From positions 301,021 to 365,020 of the forward strand of contig CAWAUO010000001.1 in NCBI GenBank assembly GCA_963785245.1: a stretch of 64,000 nt of DNA. The letters are read 5' to 3'. This document shows positions 8,967-18,065 of the stretch, in pieces. The notes beneath the pieces are model-generated. The model searched no databases, was not told the origin of the DNA, and saw only the letters and a program-made list of their open reading frames with translations. Within the stretch, counting starts at the first letter, position 1, and each line of letters begins with the position of its first letter. This stretch comes from JAHEEL01 sp963785245. Lineage in GTDB: Bacteria > Actinomycetota > Acidimicrobiia > Spongiisociales > UBA5794. Made by a program: the position numbers and the translations under genes.

Positions 8967-9475
8967 GCCAAGACCGTCGTTCGATCGAGATCCCGGCCGA
9001 GGTCGCGGCAACGGCTGCCGTCCCCGAGGATCTCGACTCGAACGTCGTCGACGAGTATCACGTCCCAAACACGAACCGCAGGCGGCGCGCGGCGTTCGCC
9101 TACCTCGTCGGAGCCGCCGCCGTTGCCGTCTTGATCGCACTCGGCGCGCTACCGGTCACAATGCTGTGGACTGCTGTGGCCGTCCTTGTCATCGTCGGTG
9201 GCTACCACTTGATCGCGGGCTGGAACCTCGAGGTCCGAGAAGGTGAAGCGCTCGAGATCGCGAACCGCACCGTCGCGTTCGCCGTTGGCCATGCGTCGGC
9301 GTCGCTCGGGTTCACGGGGTGGCGAGCGAGGCCCGTGTGGAACGTTCTTGTGTTCAGCGCGGACGAACCGCCCTCAGAACGCGGCCTTGTGCGAATCGAC
9401 GGAATCGACGGGACCGTCGTCGATCACTACAGCGAACCGGTGCCGGAACCCGAGCAGATCACCAACACCGAATAG
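8963..9475 (+). CDS. Hypothetical two-helix membrane protein coupled to the MMPL exporter
   Basis: Encodes 170 residues from GTG overlapping the exporter stop (GTGA). A charged N-terminal tail of ~45 residues with an RRRR stretch leads into two adjacent membrane helices (AFAYLVGAAAVAVLIALGAL and MLWTAVAVLVIVGGYHLIAG). These are followed by a soluble domain of about 90 residues containing GFTGWRARPVWNVLVFSADE. I do not recognise the family. Translational coupling suggests a role with the exporter, for example as an accessory subunit. Confidence 0.7.
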   Translation: MSQDRRSIEIPAEVAATAAVPEDLDSNVVDEYHVPNTNRRRRAAFAYLVGAAAVAVLIALGALPVTMLWTAVAVLVIVGGYHLIAGWNLEVREGEALEIANRTVAFAVGHASASLGFTGWRARPVWNVLVFSADEPPSERGLVRIDGIDGTVVDHYSEPVPEPEQITNTE

Positions 9476-9499
9476 CAGGAAGCCCCGGGACTGACCTGC

Positions 9500-10794
9500 C
9501 TAGCGCTCCGAGATCGGGAGGTACGGCTTGTCGATCTCGCCGATGTAGATCTGCCGGGGGCGCATGATGCGGGTCTCGGGATCTTCCGTCATCTCCTTCC
9601 ACTGCGCCATCCACCCGGGCACACGCCCGATCGCAAACAGCACCGTGAACATCCGGGTCGGGAACTTGAGGGCTCGGAAGATGAGGCCCGAGTAGAAGTC
9701 GACGTTTGGATAGAGCTTGCGCTCGGCGAAGTAGTCGTCCTCCAAGGCTGCCTGCTCGAGTTCCTTCGCGACATCGAGCAGTGGATCGGTGATGCCCATC
9801 TTCCCGAGGACCTCATCGGCGTAGCTGCGAAGGACGCGTGCGCGCGCGGGTCGTAGTTCTTGTAGACCCGGTGTCCGAATCCCATGAGGCGGAACGGGTC
9901 GTTGGGATCCTTCGCTCGCTCGATCATGGATTTCGCCGAAGCGTTCGGGTCATCGACGATCGACCGCAGCATCTCGATCACTCGCTGGTTCGCCCCACCA
10001 TGGAGCGGGCCCCAGAGTGCATCGATCCCGGCAGAGACCGAGGCGAAGAGATTCGCCTGGCTCGATCCGACGCCGCGAACGGTCGCGGTCGAGCAGTTCT
10101 GTTCGTGGTCGGCATGGAGGATGAGGAGGACGTTGAGTGCCTTCGCGAGGACCGGATCGATCTCTTCCTGCTGAACCGGGAGGTGGAACATCATGTGAAT
10201 GAAGTTCTCGACGTAGTCGAGATCGTTGCGCGGATAGCAGTAGGGCATCCCGGTCGACTTCTTGTAGGCCCATGCCGCGATCGTCGGCATCTTCGCAATC
10301 AACCGGAGGGCGCTCTCATGGAACATGTCCTCGTCGGTGGGGTCATAGAATTCCTCGTAGAACGTCGAGATCGCGTTCGTGGCCGATGACAGGATCGCCA
10401 TCGGGTGAGCGCTCTTCGGGAAGGCGTCGAAGAACCGCTTCATCTCTTCGTTGAGCAGCGTGTGATGGCGGACCGAGTCCTCCCAAGTATCCAGTTCAGT
10501 CCTGGTCGGGAGCTTCTTGAAGAGCAGGAGGTACGCCACTTCGAGGAACGTCGCATTCGCCGCGAGATCCTCGATCGAGTACCCGCGGTGCTGGAGCACC
10601 CCGTTGCTTCCATCGATGTAGGTGATGGATGAACGGGCCCCCGCGGTGTTGGCGAAGCCGGGGTCGAACGTGACCGCACCGCTCGTATTGCGGAACGTCG
10701 CGATGTTCACGCCCGGGTTGCCGATGGTCGGCTCTACGACGGGGAGTTCGAACTCGGCTCCGTCGAAACTCAGTTGGGCGTGGCGGTCGGGCAT
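9500..10794 (-). CDS. gltA: Citrate synthase, frame broken once in this sequence
   Basis: Type II citrate synthase condenses acetyl-CoA and oxaloacetate at the entry of the TCA cycle. From ATG at 10794 (MPDRHAQLSFDG) the frame runs through RGYSIEDLA, the catalytic histidine block LHADHEQNCSTATVR, WGPLHGGAN and MGFGHRVYKNYDPRA. It then breaks near 9830-9845. The remainder (SYADEVLGKMGITDPLLDVA, the aspartate-containing KLYPNVDFYSG, FPTRMFTVLFA and RPRQIY) lies in another frame and ends at 9500. The break falls in a run of alternating G and C (CGCGCGCAC); removing two bases restores the expected DPRARVLRSYAD. Both parts are otherwise perfect and citrate synthase is central, so an assembly indel is more likely than a true mutation. 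Confidence 0.9.
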
Positions 10795-10919
10795 TGTTTC
10801 ACTTCCTTCTGTTCGCCGGCGGCACCGGGTGGCCATGGACGTCGCTTGGGACGTACCATTGTACCGGCAGACGGCAGTCGAAGGAGCTGTGCTACCTTCG
10901 CTGCGGTGAAAGGCACCGA

Positions 10920-11508
10920 ATGATCGACCTCAAAGCGCGCAAGAAGGCAGCCCCGATCCTCCGACCTATCGCGCGCGTACTGGCCAAGACCGGCGTCACA
11001 CCGACGATGGTCACCGTGCTCGGTCTGGCGATCACGGTTGTCGGTGCGGCGCTCATCGCGAACGGCATGCTCTGGCAGGGAGGCCTGACGGCAGCGTTTG
11101 GTGTGCTGCTTGATGCCCTCGATGGTCCGTTGGCCGCGATACAAGGGGACCTCTTCCGACCGGGGCGCGTTCATCGACACGATGTCCGATCGTTTCGGCG
11201 AGGTCGCCGTGTGGGTCGGTCTCGGGGTCTATCTCAGGAACGACTCGGTCGGGTTGATGCTCTGCCTGGTTGCGATGGCTTTCTCGCTCCTCATCCCGTA
11301 TGTCCGTGCCAAGGCCGAGTCGTGGGGGGCAGAGGGCCGCGGTGGATGGATGGGTCGTGCGGAGCGTATGCTGCTTTGCCTCATCGGTGTCATCCTCGCC
11401 GGCTTTGGACTCGACGTTCTCGAGCCGATGCTCTGGATCTTCGTCGTGCTGACCGGTCTCACGGTGGTGCAACGCACCCGCCGCACCTTGCAGCAACTGC
11501 CAGGGTGA
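10920..11508 (+). CDS. pgsA: CDP-alcohol phosphatidyltransferase (phosphatidylinositol phosphate synthase), frame broken once
   Basis: An integral membrane enzyme expected to join CDP-diacylglycerol and inositol phosphate. From ATG at 10920 (MIDLKARKKAAPILRPIAR) the frame is intact up to LLDALDG, then one extra base near 11132-11135 (in TTGGCCGCGATAC) shifts it. Dropping one C gives LARYKGTSSDRGAFIDTMSD, which completes the family signature DG-x2-AR-x8-G-x3-D-x3-D. The rest continues in the second frame to a TGA at 11508, with three or four more membrane helices. The direct neighbours are patA and pimA, the same trio as in mycobacterial PIM synthesis, which points to phosphatidylinositol rather than phosphatidylglycerol phosphate. 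A TACCTT box lies at 10893-10898. Confidence 0.85.
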
Positions 11509-12404
11509 AGGGTCTTCCCGGCTACCTCCTGTATCGGGCTCTCTCCGGGCTCTTCGGATTGCTCCCGGCGCGCGCCGTGCGCAGCACCGGGCGCGGCGTC
11601 GGATTCGGCCTGTCGTTCGTCGCAGGCAAACGGATGGAACTGCTCCGACGGCACATGCGTCGGGTCCTGGGTACTGATCCAACCGATGAGCAGGTCACCA
11701 ATGCCGCGCGTGAGATGTTCGCCTCGTACGGGCGCTACTGGGCGGAGGTCTTCTGGTTCCGTCCGCGGCGTCGACGGTGGATGCTCGACAAGGCAACGAC
11801 CACCGGACTCGATGACGTCTACGCCGCGCAACAGACCGGGCGCGGCGTGGTCTTGGTGTCACCGCACATGGGCAACTACGAGGTGGCCGGAGCCGTCGCG
11901 GAGGAGTTGAACCTTCGGGTTCTGTCGGTGGCAGAGGATCTTCCGAACGCTCGGATCACCGACTGGTTCGTCAGGACCCGTGCGGCGTTCGGCATCGATA
12001 TCCTCATCCACGGCCGAGGCTCGGTCATGGGTGGACTCGCTACCGCCCTGAAGGGAGGGCAGGTCGTGGCTCTGGTCGCCGATCGCGATGTGACCGGGCG
12101 CGGCGTGGAGGTCGAGTTCTTCGGTGAGGTGACGACGATGCCGGCAGGGCCGTTCTCGCTGGTGGAGTTGACGGGATCGGCGCTGTTCCCGGTCGGCTGC
12201 TATTTCGACGGAGCCGGGTACCGCTTCGAGGTGCATCCCGAACTGCCGCTCCCCGACGCCGATGGACGTTCGGAACGCATCCGGCTCGGTACCCAGGCAC
12301 TTGCACGAGAGTTCGAAACCATCATTCGGAAGAAGCCCACCGACTGGCACCTCTTCCAACCGAACTGGCCATCAGATGCGGTGCTGCGGGACGCATCGGA
12401 ATGA
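11505..12404 (+). CDS. patA: Phosphatidylinositol mannoside acyltransferase (HtrB/LpxL family)
   Basis: Encodes 299 residues from GTG overlapping the pgsA stop by 4 nt. It belongs to the lysophospholipid/lipid A acyltransferase family: the catalytic motif H-x4-E/D is seen as SPHMGNYEVAGA (~residue 121), and the later substrate block is ALVADRDVTGRGVEVEFFG. In actinobacteria the homologue adds palmitate to a mannose of PIM1/PIM2 on the inner leaflet of the membrane. The position between pgsA and pimA supports this assignment. A stretch of arginines at 89-95 may contact membrane phosphates. Confidence 0.85.
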   Translation: MKGLPGYLLYRALSGLFGLLPARAVRSTGRGVGFGLSFVAGKRMELLRRHMRRVLGTDPTDEQVTNAAREMFASYGRYWAEVFWFRPRRRRWMLDKATTTGLDDVYAAQQTGRGVVLVSPHMGNYEVAGAVAEELNLRVLSVAEDLPNARITDWFVRTRAAFGIDILIHGRGSVMGGLATALKGGQVVALVADRDVTGRGVEVEFFGEVTTMPAGPFSLVELTGSALFPVGCYFDGAGYRFEVHPELPLPDADGRSERIRLGTQALAREFETIIRKKPTDWHLFQPNWPSDAVLRDASE

Positions 12405-13447
12405 GAATCGGGCTTGTATCACCATACGACCTCGGGCGAGCCGGAGGAGTCCAGGATCAGGTCATCCGCCTCGCGGGATGGCTTGCGGATGCGGGGCACG
12501 ATCCGGTGATCGTCGGACCGGGGATTGAGGGCCCGGACGGTGCCATCCTCCTCGGGCCCACGACGACGATCACTGCGAACCGGGCACAAACACCGATCCG
12601 GCTCGACCCTCGCGTCGGGCGAAGGCTCAAGGCCGCGCTCGGCCAGGTCGACGTGCTACACGTTCACGAACCGCTGATGCCGGCCGTGTCGACGGCGGCC
12701 ATGCGGCTCAAGGGTCCCGCCAAAGTGGCGACCTTTCATGCCGATCCGCCGGTGTGGGCACGACGCCTCTATCGCTACGGGCGGTCGGGAGTGCGAGCCG
12801 TGCTTCGCGACGCCTCAGTCGTGACGGTGACGAGTCCGATCTCGGGCAGTTCGATCGAAGGGATCGTCAACTACCGCGTTGTGCCGAACGGCATCGACGT
12901 TGCGGACTACGAGAAGAGGCCGAAGGATCCGATGAGCGTGGCGTTCCTCGGGCGTGATGATGAACGCAAGGGCCTCTCGGTGCTCCTTGCAGCGTGGCCC
13001 GCGGTGCGTGCAGCCGTTCCGAATGCCCACCTCACGGTGATGGGCGCCGATCGGGGCGATTCGGGTGACGGCGTTGGATATCTCGGCTGGGTCGACGACG
13101 CTGCAAAGCGGTTGGCGCTGTCGACGGCAACGGTGTTCTGCGCCCCGAATCTCGGAGGCGAGAGTTTCGGGATCACCCTTGCCGAGGCGATGGCCGCGGG
13201 GTGTGCGGTCGTTGCCTCAGCGATTCCGGCGTTCGAGCATGTCGCTGGACCGAGCGCCCGCTTCTGTGACCCCGGAGATGTCGGATGCTTGGCACGCGAA
13301 CTCGCAGATCTTCTCACCGACCAGGTCGCGGCGCAGCGTCTCGGACGGGATGCTGCCGAGCGGGTCATGCAGTTCGATGGGGCGACCGTCGCGGCCCAGT
13401 TCGTTTCCGCGTACGAAGAGGCGATCGAGCGGCACACCGGTCGGTGA
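12401..13447 (+). CDS. pimA: Phosphatidyl-myo-inositol mannosyltransferase
   Basis: Encodes 348 residues, starting ATGA-coupled to patA. This is a GT4 (GT-B fold) glycosyltransferase that moves mannose from GDP-mannose to phosphatidylinositol, the first step of PIM synthesis. Visible features are the N-terminal MRIGLVSPYDLGRAGGVQDQ (acceptor and GDP-binding glycine loop), VLHVHEPL, the conserved histidine in TFHADPP, VPNGIDV, FLGRDDERKG and the nucleotide-sugar motif NLGGESFGITLAEAMAAG with the EX7E glutamates. It is the last gene of the pgsA-patA-pimA unit, and a new promoter follows before pdxS. Confidence 0.9.
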   Translation: MRIGLVSPYDLGRAGGVQDQVIRLAGWLADAGHDPVIVGPGIEGPDGAILLGPTTTITANRAQTPIRLDPRVGRRLKAALGQVDVLHVHEPLMPAVSTAAMRLKGPAKVATFHADPPVWARRLYRYGRSGVRAVLRDASVVTVTSPISGSSIEGIVNYRVVPNGIDVADYEKRPKDPMSVAFLGRDDERKGLSVLLAAWPAVRAAVPNAHLTVMGADRGDSGDGVGYLGWVDDAAKRLALSTATVFCAPNLGGESFGITLAEAMAAGCAVVASAIPAFEHVAGPSARFCDPGDVGCLARELADLLTDQVAAQRLGRDAAERVMQFDGATVAAQFVSAYEEAIERHTGR

Positions 13448-13510
13448 GCCCCCGGTTCTACAGGGTCGTGCGTCGGTACACTTGAGGGACCGAAGACCGA
13501 GGAGAACACC

Positions 13511-14401
13511 GTGGACACGACATCGGAACGCGGCACGGATCGCGTCAAACGCGGGCTTGCCGAGATGCTCAAGGGTGGCGTCATCATGGACGTCGTCAAT
13601 GCCGAGCAGGCCAAGATCGCTGAAGAGGCCGGCGCCGTCTCCGTGATGGCCCTGGAGCGTGTCCCCGCCGACATTCGGGCACTCGGTGGCGTGGCCCGCA
13701 TGGCCGATCCGGCCAAGGTGGAGGAGATCGTCAACGCGGTCTCCATTCCGGTGATGGCGAAGGCGCGGATCGGGCACTTCGTCGAGGCACGGGTCCTCGA
13801 GTCTCTCGGTGTCGACTACATCGACGAGTCGGAAGTTCTCACGCCGGTTGATGAGTACCACGTCGACAAGCGGGCGTTCACCGTTCCATTCGTCAACGGA
13901 GCAAAAGATCTCGGGGAAGCTCTGCGTCGTATCGGCGAGGGCGCAGCGATGATTCGGACCAAGGGAGAGCCCGGCACCGGAAACGTCGTCGAGGCCGTCC
14001 GTCACATGCGGCTGATGACCAGTCAGATCCGCTGGCTCACGACCCTGGGCCCGGACGAGCTCATGAACGCGGCCAAAGATCTACGGGCCCCGATCGAGTT
14101 GGTGCGAGAGGTTGCCGAGACCGGGAGACTGCCGGTCGTCAACTTCGCGGCCGGTGGCATCGCTACTCCGTCCGATGCGGCGTTGATGATGCAACTCGGA
14201 TGCGACGGGATCTTCGTCGGCTCAGGCGTGTTCAAGTCGGATGACCCCGACGTGCGAGCACGCGCAATCGTCGAAGCGACGACGTTCTACCAGGACGCCG
14301 CCAAGATCGCTGAAGTCTCCAAGAATCTCGGTGAGGCGATGGTCGGCATCAACATCGACACCATGGCCACCGAGGACCGGATGCAAGACCGGGGCGACTG
14401 A
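13511..14401 (+). CDS. pdxS: Pyridoxal 5'-phosphate synthase, lyase subunit PdxS
   Basis: Encodes 296 residues. PdxS builds PLP from ribose 5-phosphate, glyceraldehyde 3-phosphate and ammonia delivered by PdxT, in a dodecameric complex. The near-invariant sequence is clear: GGVIMDVVNAEQAKIAEEAG, the Schiff-base lysine in MAKARIGHFVEA, the second lysine in RTKGEPGTG, NFAAGGIATPSDAA and FVGSGVFKS. The start is GTG at 13511 behind GAGGAG. A TACACT box at 13477-13482 is the likely promoter. pdxT follows by 1 nt. Confidence 0.97.
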   Translation: MDTTSERGTDRVKRGLAEMLKGGVIMDVVNAEQAKIAEEAGAVSVMALERVPADIRALGGVARMADPAKVEEIVNAVSIPVMAKARIGHFVEARVLESLGVDYIDESEVLTPVDEYHVDKRAFTVPFVNGAKDLGEALRRIGEGAAMIRTKGEPGTGNVVEAVRHMRLMTSQIRWLTTLGPDELMNAAKDLRAPIELVREVAETGRLPVVNFAAGGIATPSDAALMMQLGCDGIFVGSGVFKSDDPDVRARAIVEATTFYQDAAKIAEVSKNLGEAMVGINIDTMATEDRMQDRGD

Positions 14402-14402
14402 C

Positions 14403-14990
14403 GTGAGGATCGGTGCGCTCGCCCTCCAGGGCGACTTCCGTGAGCATCTGATCGTCGTCGACCGTCTCGGGCACACCGGCGTCGAAGTCAGAACGCCGGA
14501 GGAACTTGCGTCCGTCGAGGCACTGATCATTCCCGGCGGCGAGTCGACCACGATCGGTCGCCTGGCAACGATCTACGGCCTCATCAACCCGATCCGGCAG
14601 CGCGTCGCGGACGGCATGCCCGTCCTGGGGACCTGCGCCGGCATGATCTTCCTTGCATCGGCCACCACCGGTCCAGATCAGCCTCAACTCGGGGTGCTCG
14701 ACGTCGTCGTCGAGCGGAACGCTTTCGGCCGGCAGGTTGACTCGTTCGAGGTTGACGTGAATGTGTCCGGCCTCGACGATCCGATGCGTGCCGTCTTCAT
14801 CCGAGCCCCGTGGATCGAGAAGGTCGGAGCCGATGTCGAGACGCTCGCTACGGTCGAAGACCCGGGCGGCGGAGGAGCGCACCCCGTTGTCGTCCGACAG
14901 GACCGTATCCTTGCCACATCATTTCACCCTGAGTTGACGGACGACGACCGTCTTCACACCATGCTGATCGAGATCGCCGAGGAGCGCTGA
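14403..14990 (+). CDS. pdxT: Pyridoxal 5'-phosphate synthase, glutaminase subunit PdxT
   Basis: Encodes 195 residues from GTG at 14403 (VRIGALALQGDF), directly after the pdxS stop. It is a class I glutamine amidotransferase that hydrolyses glutamine and channels ammonia to PdxS. The family landmarks are IIPGGESTTIGRL, the nucleophile cysteine in LGTCAGMIFLA, and the histidine of the triad in SFHPELTDD. Length matches the family. The stop shares one base with the yebC start. Confidence 0.95.
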   Translation: MRIGALALQGDFREHLIVVDRLGHTGVEVRTPEELASVEALIIPGGESTTIGRLATIYGLINPIRQRVADGMPVLGTCAGMIFLASATTGPDQPQLGVLDVVVERNAFGRQVDSFEVDVNVSGLDDPMRAVFIRAPWIEKVGADVETLATVEDPGGGGAHPVVVRQDRILATSFHPELTDDDRLHTMLIEIAEER

Positions 14991-15727
14991 TGGCCGGACA
15001 TTCCAAGTGGGCAAACATCAAACACCGCAAGGGGCGTCAAGACGCCAAGCGGGGCAAGCTGTTCGCGAAGCTCATCAAGGGGATCGAGGCTGCCGCTCGC
15101 GCTGGCGGATCGGACCTGGACGGAAACCCCGCTCTCGTCACGGCAGTTCAAAAGGCGAAGGACTCGTCTGTACCCAAGGACAACATCGAACGAGCCATCG
15201 CACGCGGAGCCGGTGACGACGGTGGGGTTGAGTACGAGGAGATTTGGTACGAAGGGTATGCGCCTGGGGGAGTAGCCCTCTACGTCGAGATCCTCACCGA
15301 CAACCGCAACCGGGCTGCCGCGGAGGTCCGTTCGACCTTTACGAAGAACGGTGGCAGCCTCGGTGAACCCGGTTCGGTGGCCTATCTGTTCGAACAGAAG
15401 GGATATCTGTTGGTCACCGGCGACGAGGACACCGTGATGATGGCAGCACTCGACGGCGGTGCCGATGACGTCGAGGAATCGGACGATCAGTGGGAGATCA
15501 CCTGTTCGCCTGGAGACCTCCCGTCGGTCCGTTCTGCGCTCGAGGATGAGGGCGTCACGATCGAACAGGGTGAGGTCAGTCAGATCGCCTCGGTCTCGGT
15601 GCCGGTGAATGAGACGACGGCCCCCAAGGTCTTGCGTCTTGTCGATGCGCTCGAGGATCTCGACGACGTCCAGAGCGTCCATGCCAACTTCGACATCCCG
15701 GACGAAGTCCTCGCCAGCCTCGAGTAG
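14990..15727 (+). CDS. yebC: YebC/PmpR-family translation or transcription factor
   Basis: Encodes 245 residues. The N-terminus MAGHSKWANIKHRKGRQDAK is the family hallmark, followed by NPALVTAVQKAKDSSVPKDN and, later, EVRSTFTKNGGSLGEPGSVAYLF. YebC proteins were described as DNA-binding regulators and more recently linked to ribosome stalling at proline runs; the sequence alone does not decide which. The C-terminus is acidic. It overlaps the pdxT stop by one base and precedes ruvC, an order widely shared in bacteria. Confidence 0.93.
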   Translation: MAGHSKWANIKHRKGRQDAKRGKLFAKLIKGIEAAARAGGSDLDGNPALVTAVQKAKDSSVPKDNIERAIARGAGDDGGVEYEEIWYEGYAPGGVALYVEILTDNRNRAAAEVRSTFTKNGGSLGEPGSVAYLFEQKGYLLVTGDEDTVMMAALDGGADDVEESDDQWEITCSPGDLPSVRSALEDEGVTIEQGEVSQIASVSVPVNETTAPKVLRLVDALEDLDDVQSVHANFDIPDEVLASLE

Positions 15728-15836
15728 CGGATCGAACAGCCAGGAAGCTGTCGTGGTTCCTGCGATCGCCGAGCAGCAATGCGTGTGCACGGCATCCTTG
15801 GGTTCAGATGCCGACACCCGCTACGATGGAGAACAT

Positions 15837-16325
15837 ATGTTCGTATTGGGTATCGACCCGGGCCTCACACGCACCGGATACGGGATCATCGAAGCGTCCG
15901 GGAGCACTGAGCGTGCGGTTGCGGCTGGCGTCATCCGCACCGACCCCGCGCATCCGCTTGGTCAACGCTTCGTCGAGCTTGCCCGTGACCTCCGCGAGAT
16001 CGTGGAAGAATTCGAGCCGCAGGCGGCGGCGATCGAACAGGTCTTCGTGAACAACAACCTCCAGACCGCGATGTCCGTCGCCCGTGCGTCCGGGATCGCG
16101 TTGCTTGTCTTGTCGGAAGCCAATCTCGAGACGGCCGAGTACACACCGTCCGCCGTCAAGATGGCATTGACCGGCTCCGGTGTGGCCGACAAGCAGCAGA
16201 TGCAGCGCGTCGTCGCGATGCGACTGCATCTCCCGAGTGCCCCCAGCCCGGCAGACGCGGCCGACGCCCTGGCCGTGGCGCTGTGCCACCTCCAGCATCG
16301 GGCACTGAACGTGAGAGTCTCGTGA
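15837..16325 (+). CDS. ruvC: Holliday junction resolvase RuvC
   Basis: Encodes 162 residues from ATG at 15837 (MFVLGIDPGLTRTGYG). RuvC cuts Holliday junctions with the RuvAB motor. The four acidic residues are visible: Asp7 in GIDPGL, Glu in AIEQVFVNNN, and the two aspartates in PADAADALAVALCH. Length is slightly short of the usual ~170. A TACGAT box (15822-15827) lies 9 nt before the ATG and a GGAGA lies between, so either leaderless or Shine-Dalgarno initiation is possible. The stop overlaps ruvA by 4 nt. Confidence 0.95.
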   Translation: MFVLGIDPGLTRTGYGIIEASGSTERAVAAGVIRTDPAHPLGQRFVELARDLREIVEEFEPQAAAIEQVFVNNNLQTAMSVARASGIALLVLSEANLETAEYTPSAVKMALTGSGVADKQQMQRVVAMRLHLPSAPSPADAADALAVALCHLQHRALNVRVS

Positions 16326-16900
16326 TCGGACGACTGCGAGGCAGCCTCGCTTCGGTTCACGGCGAGACCGTGATCATCGATGTTGCCGGGGTGGGCTACG
16401 AGGTCGCGGTGACCAGTCGCACGTTCCTGGAACTCCCGTCACTCGGATCCGAGATTGTGCTTCACACTCATCTCCATGTGCGTGAGGACCAGATGGCGCT
16501 GTTTGGATTCACCGCGGCGGATGACCGAAACCTCTTCCGCCTGCTGCTTGGCACGTCCGGGATCGGACCGAAGGTCGGCCTGGCGATCCTCGCGACCATG
16601 TCAGCGGATGACTTGCGCCGTGTCGTGGCTACCGACGATGTCGCAGCACTGACCTCGGTCCCCGGCATCGGCAAGCGCACAGCCCAGAAGCTCCTGCTCG
16701 AGCTGCGTCCGAAGCTCGAGGTCCCGGATGGTGATCTTCAGCTCTCGGGCCCGCTCTCCGAGGTTCGTTCCGCCCTCGAAGGCCTTGGCTATCAGTCCGA
16801 GGAGATCACCGTGGCGCTGAGGGACCTTCCGCCCGATCTTCCGGTCGCAGAGATGCTGCGAGAGTCGCTCCGAGCACTCGGGAAGCGAGGTGAAGGATGA
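16322..16900 (+). CDS. ruvA: Holliday junction branch-migration protein RuvA
   Basis: Encodes 192 residues from GTG at 16322 (VIGRLRGSL). Domain I is an OB fold with HTHLHVREDQMALFGF. Domain II holds two helix-hairpin-helix motifs (LLGTSGIGPKVGLAIL and LTSVPGIGKRTAQKLLLEL) that grip the junction backbone. The small C-terminal domain III (EVRSALEGLGYQSEEI) contacts RuvB. Both ends overlap neighbours by 4 nt in the ruvCAB unit. Confidence 0.96.
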   Translation: MIGRLRGSLASVHGETVIIDVAGVGYEVAVTSRTFLELPSLGSEIVLHTHLHVREDQMALFGFTAADDRNLFRLLLGTSGIGPKVGLAILATMSADDLRRVVATDDVAALTSVPGIGKRTAQKLLLELRPKLEVPDGDLQLSGPLSEVRSALEGLGYQSEEITVALRDLPPDLPVAEMLRESLRALGKRGEG

Positions 16901-17928
16901 GAGACGAGGGACTCCTCACCGCCGTTCCGACGCCTGAGGACGTGGCAATCGAGGTCGGTCTGCGTCCCAGGAAGATGGATGAATTCGTGGGACAGAGCGC
17001 CCTCAAGGAACGCCTGGCGATCCTGATCGAAGCGGCACGGGGACGGGGAGAGGCGATCGACCATGTCCTCTTCTCTGGCCCGCCCGGCCTCGGCAAGACA
17101 TCGCTCGCGGGCATCCTCGCCGAGGAGATGGACGCCCAGTTCCGTGGGACCTCCGGCCCTGCGCTGGATCGCCCGGGCGATCTCGCCGCGGTGATCACCA
17201 ACCTTGAAGCCGGTGATGTTCTGTTCATTGACGAGATTCACCGCCTGCCTCGTCAGGTGGAAGAGGTGCTGTATCCGGCCATGGAGGACTTCCAACTCGA
17301 CATCGTCGTCGGGAAGGGTCCGGCGGCCCGGTCGATCAAGATCGACCTGCCGCCGTTTACGCTCGTCGGAGCGACCACCCGCGTCGGCCGTGTCGCTCCG
17401 CCGCTCCGGGATCGGTTCGGATACGTCGCGCGCATCGACTACTACGAACCAGACGACCTCGCTGCCATCCTTCACCGATCTGCAGAGATTCTCGATGTCG
17501 ACATCACCGAGTCGGGATCCGAAACGATCGCCAGGCGGAGTCGCGGTACCCCTCGGGTGGCGAATCGTCTACTCCGGCGCGTTCGCGACTACGCCTCAGT
17601 TCGCGCCGACGGGCACGTCGACGATGAGGTCGCCGATCGCGCCCTCGAAGTCTTCGAGGTCGACGCCATGGGTCTCGACAAGGTTGACCGCGCGATCCTC
17701 TACGCGATCGTCGACAAGTTCGGGGGCGGCCCGGTCGGTCTCTCGACACTCGCGATCGCAGTTGGTGAAGATCCCGAGACGGTCGAAGACGCGTACGAAC
17801 CGTTCCTCCTCCTCGAAGGCTTCCTCCAACGAACGCCGAGAGGCCGCATCGCGACCGACCGAGCGTACGAACACCTCGGTGTGTCCCACGAAGTGGTCCC
17901 GGAGCCGCAGGGAACGTTGTTGGACTGA
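16897..17928 (+). CDS. ruvB: Holliday junction branch-migration helicase RuvB
   Basis: Encodes 343 residues, an AAA+ motor that drives branch migration with RuvA. It opens with LRPRKMDEFVGQ, has the Walker A loop GPPGLGKTSLA, Walker B FIDEIHRL, sensor 1 LVGATTRVG, the arginine finger in PLRDRFG, and a C-terminal winged helix ending in LEGFLQRTPRGR. This is the last gene of the ruv unit. A 137-nt gap with short direct repeats separates it from queA. Confidence 0.97.
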   Translation: MRDEGLLTAVPTPEDVAIEVGLRPRKMDEFVGQSALKERLAILIEAARGRGEAIDHVLFSGPPGLGKTSLAGILAEEMDAQFRGTSGPALDRPGDLAAVITNLEAGDVLFIDEIHRLPRQVEEVLYPAMEDFQLDIVVGKGPAARSIKIDLPPFTLVGATTRVGRVAPPLRDRFGYVARIDYYEPDDLAAILHRSAEILDVDITESGSETIARRSRGTPRVANRLLRRVRDYASVRADGHVDDEVADRALEVFEVDAMGLDKVDRAILYAIVDKFGGGPVGLSTLAIAVGEDPETVEDAYEPFLLLEGFLQRTPRGRIATDRAYEHLGVSHEVVPEPQGTLLD

Positions 17929-17991
17929 AGAGAGTCCCGAGTCACCAGTCCCCAGTCCAATTCCTTCCCTTCCCTTCAGGTGGAGGGTTCG

Positions 17992-18037
17992 TGGCGTCTG
18001 GCATCTGGCGTCTGGCGACCTCCAACTGGCGTCTGGC
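17992..18037 (+). repeat. Three copies of an 11-bp repeat before queA
   Basis: The 11-mer TGGCGTCTGGC occurs at 17992-18002, 18006-18016 and 18027-18037, just upstream of the queA -10-like box. The spacings (14 and 21 nt) are uneven. If an upstream GTG (17991) were used, the repeats would be read as WRLA-containing peptide, but this is unlikely. They may be an operator array or the debris of slipped replication; nothing in the sequence decides. Confidence 0.6.
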
Positions 18038-18065
18038 GACCGCCTCTTCCTATCTTCCCCGTCCC

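Noticed and set aside
17991..18065. N-terminal extension of queA from GTG 17991
   Set aside because: It would translate the 11-bp repeats; the QueA family starts at the ATG at 18066, which also fits the promoter box.
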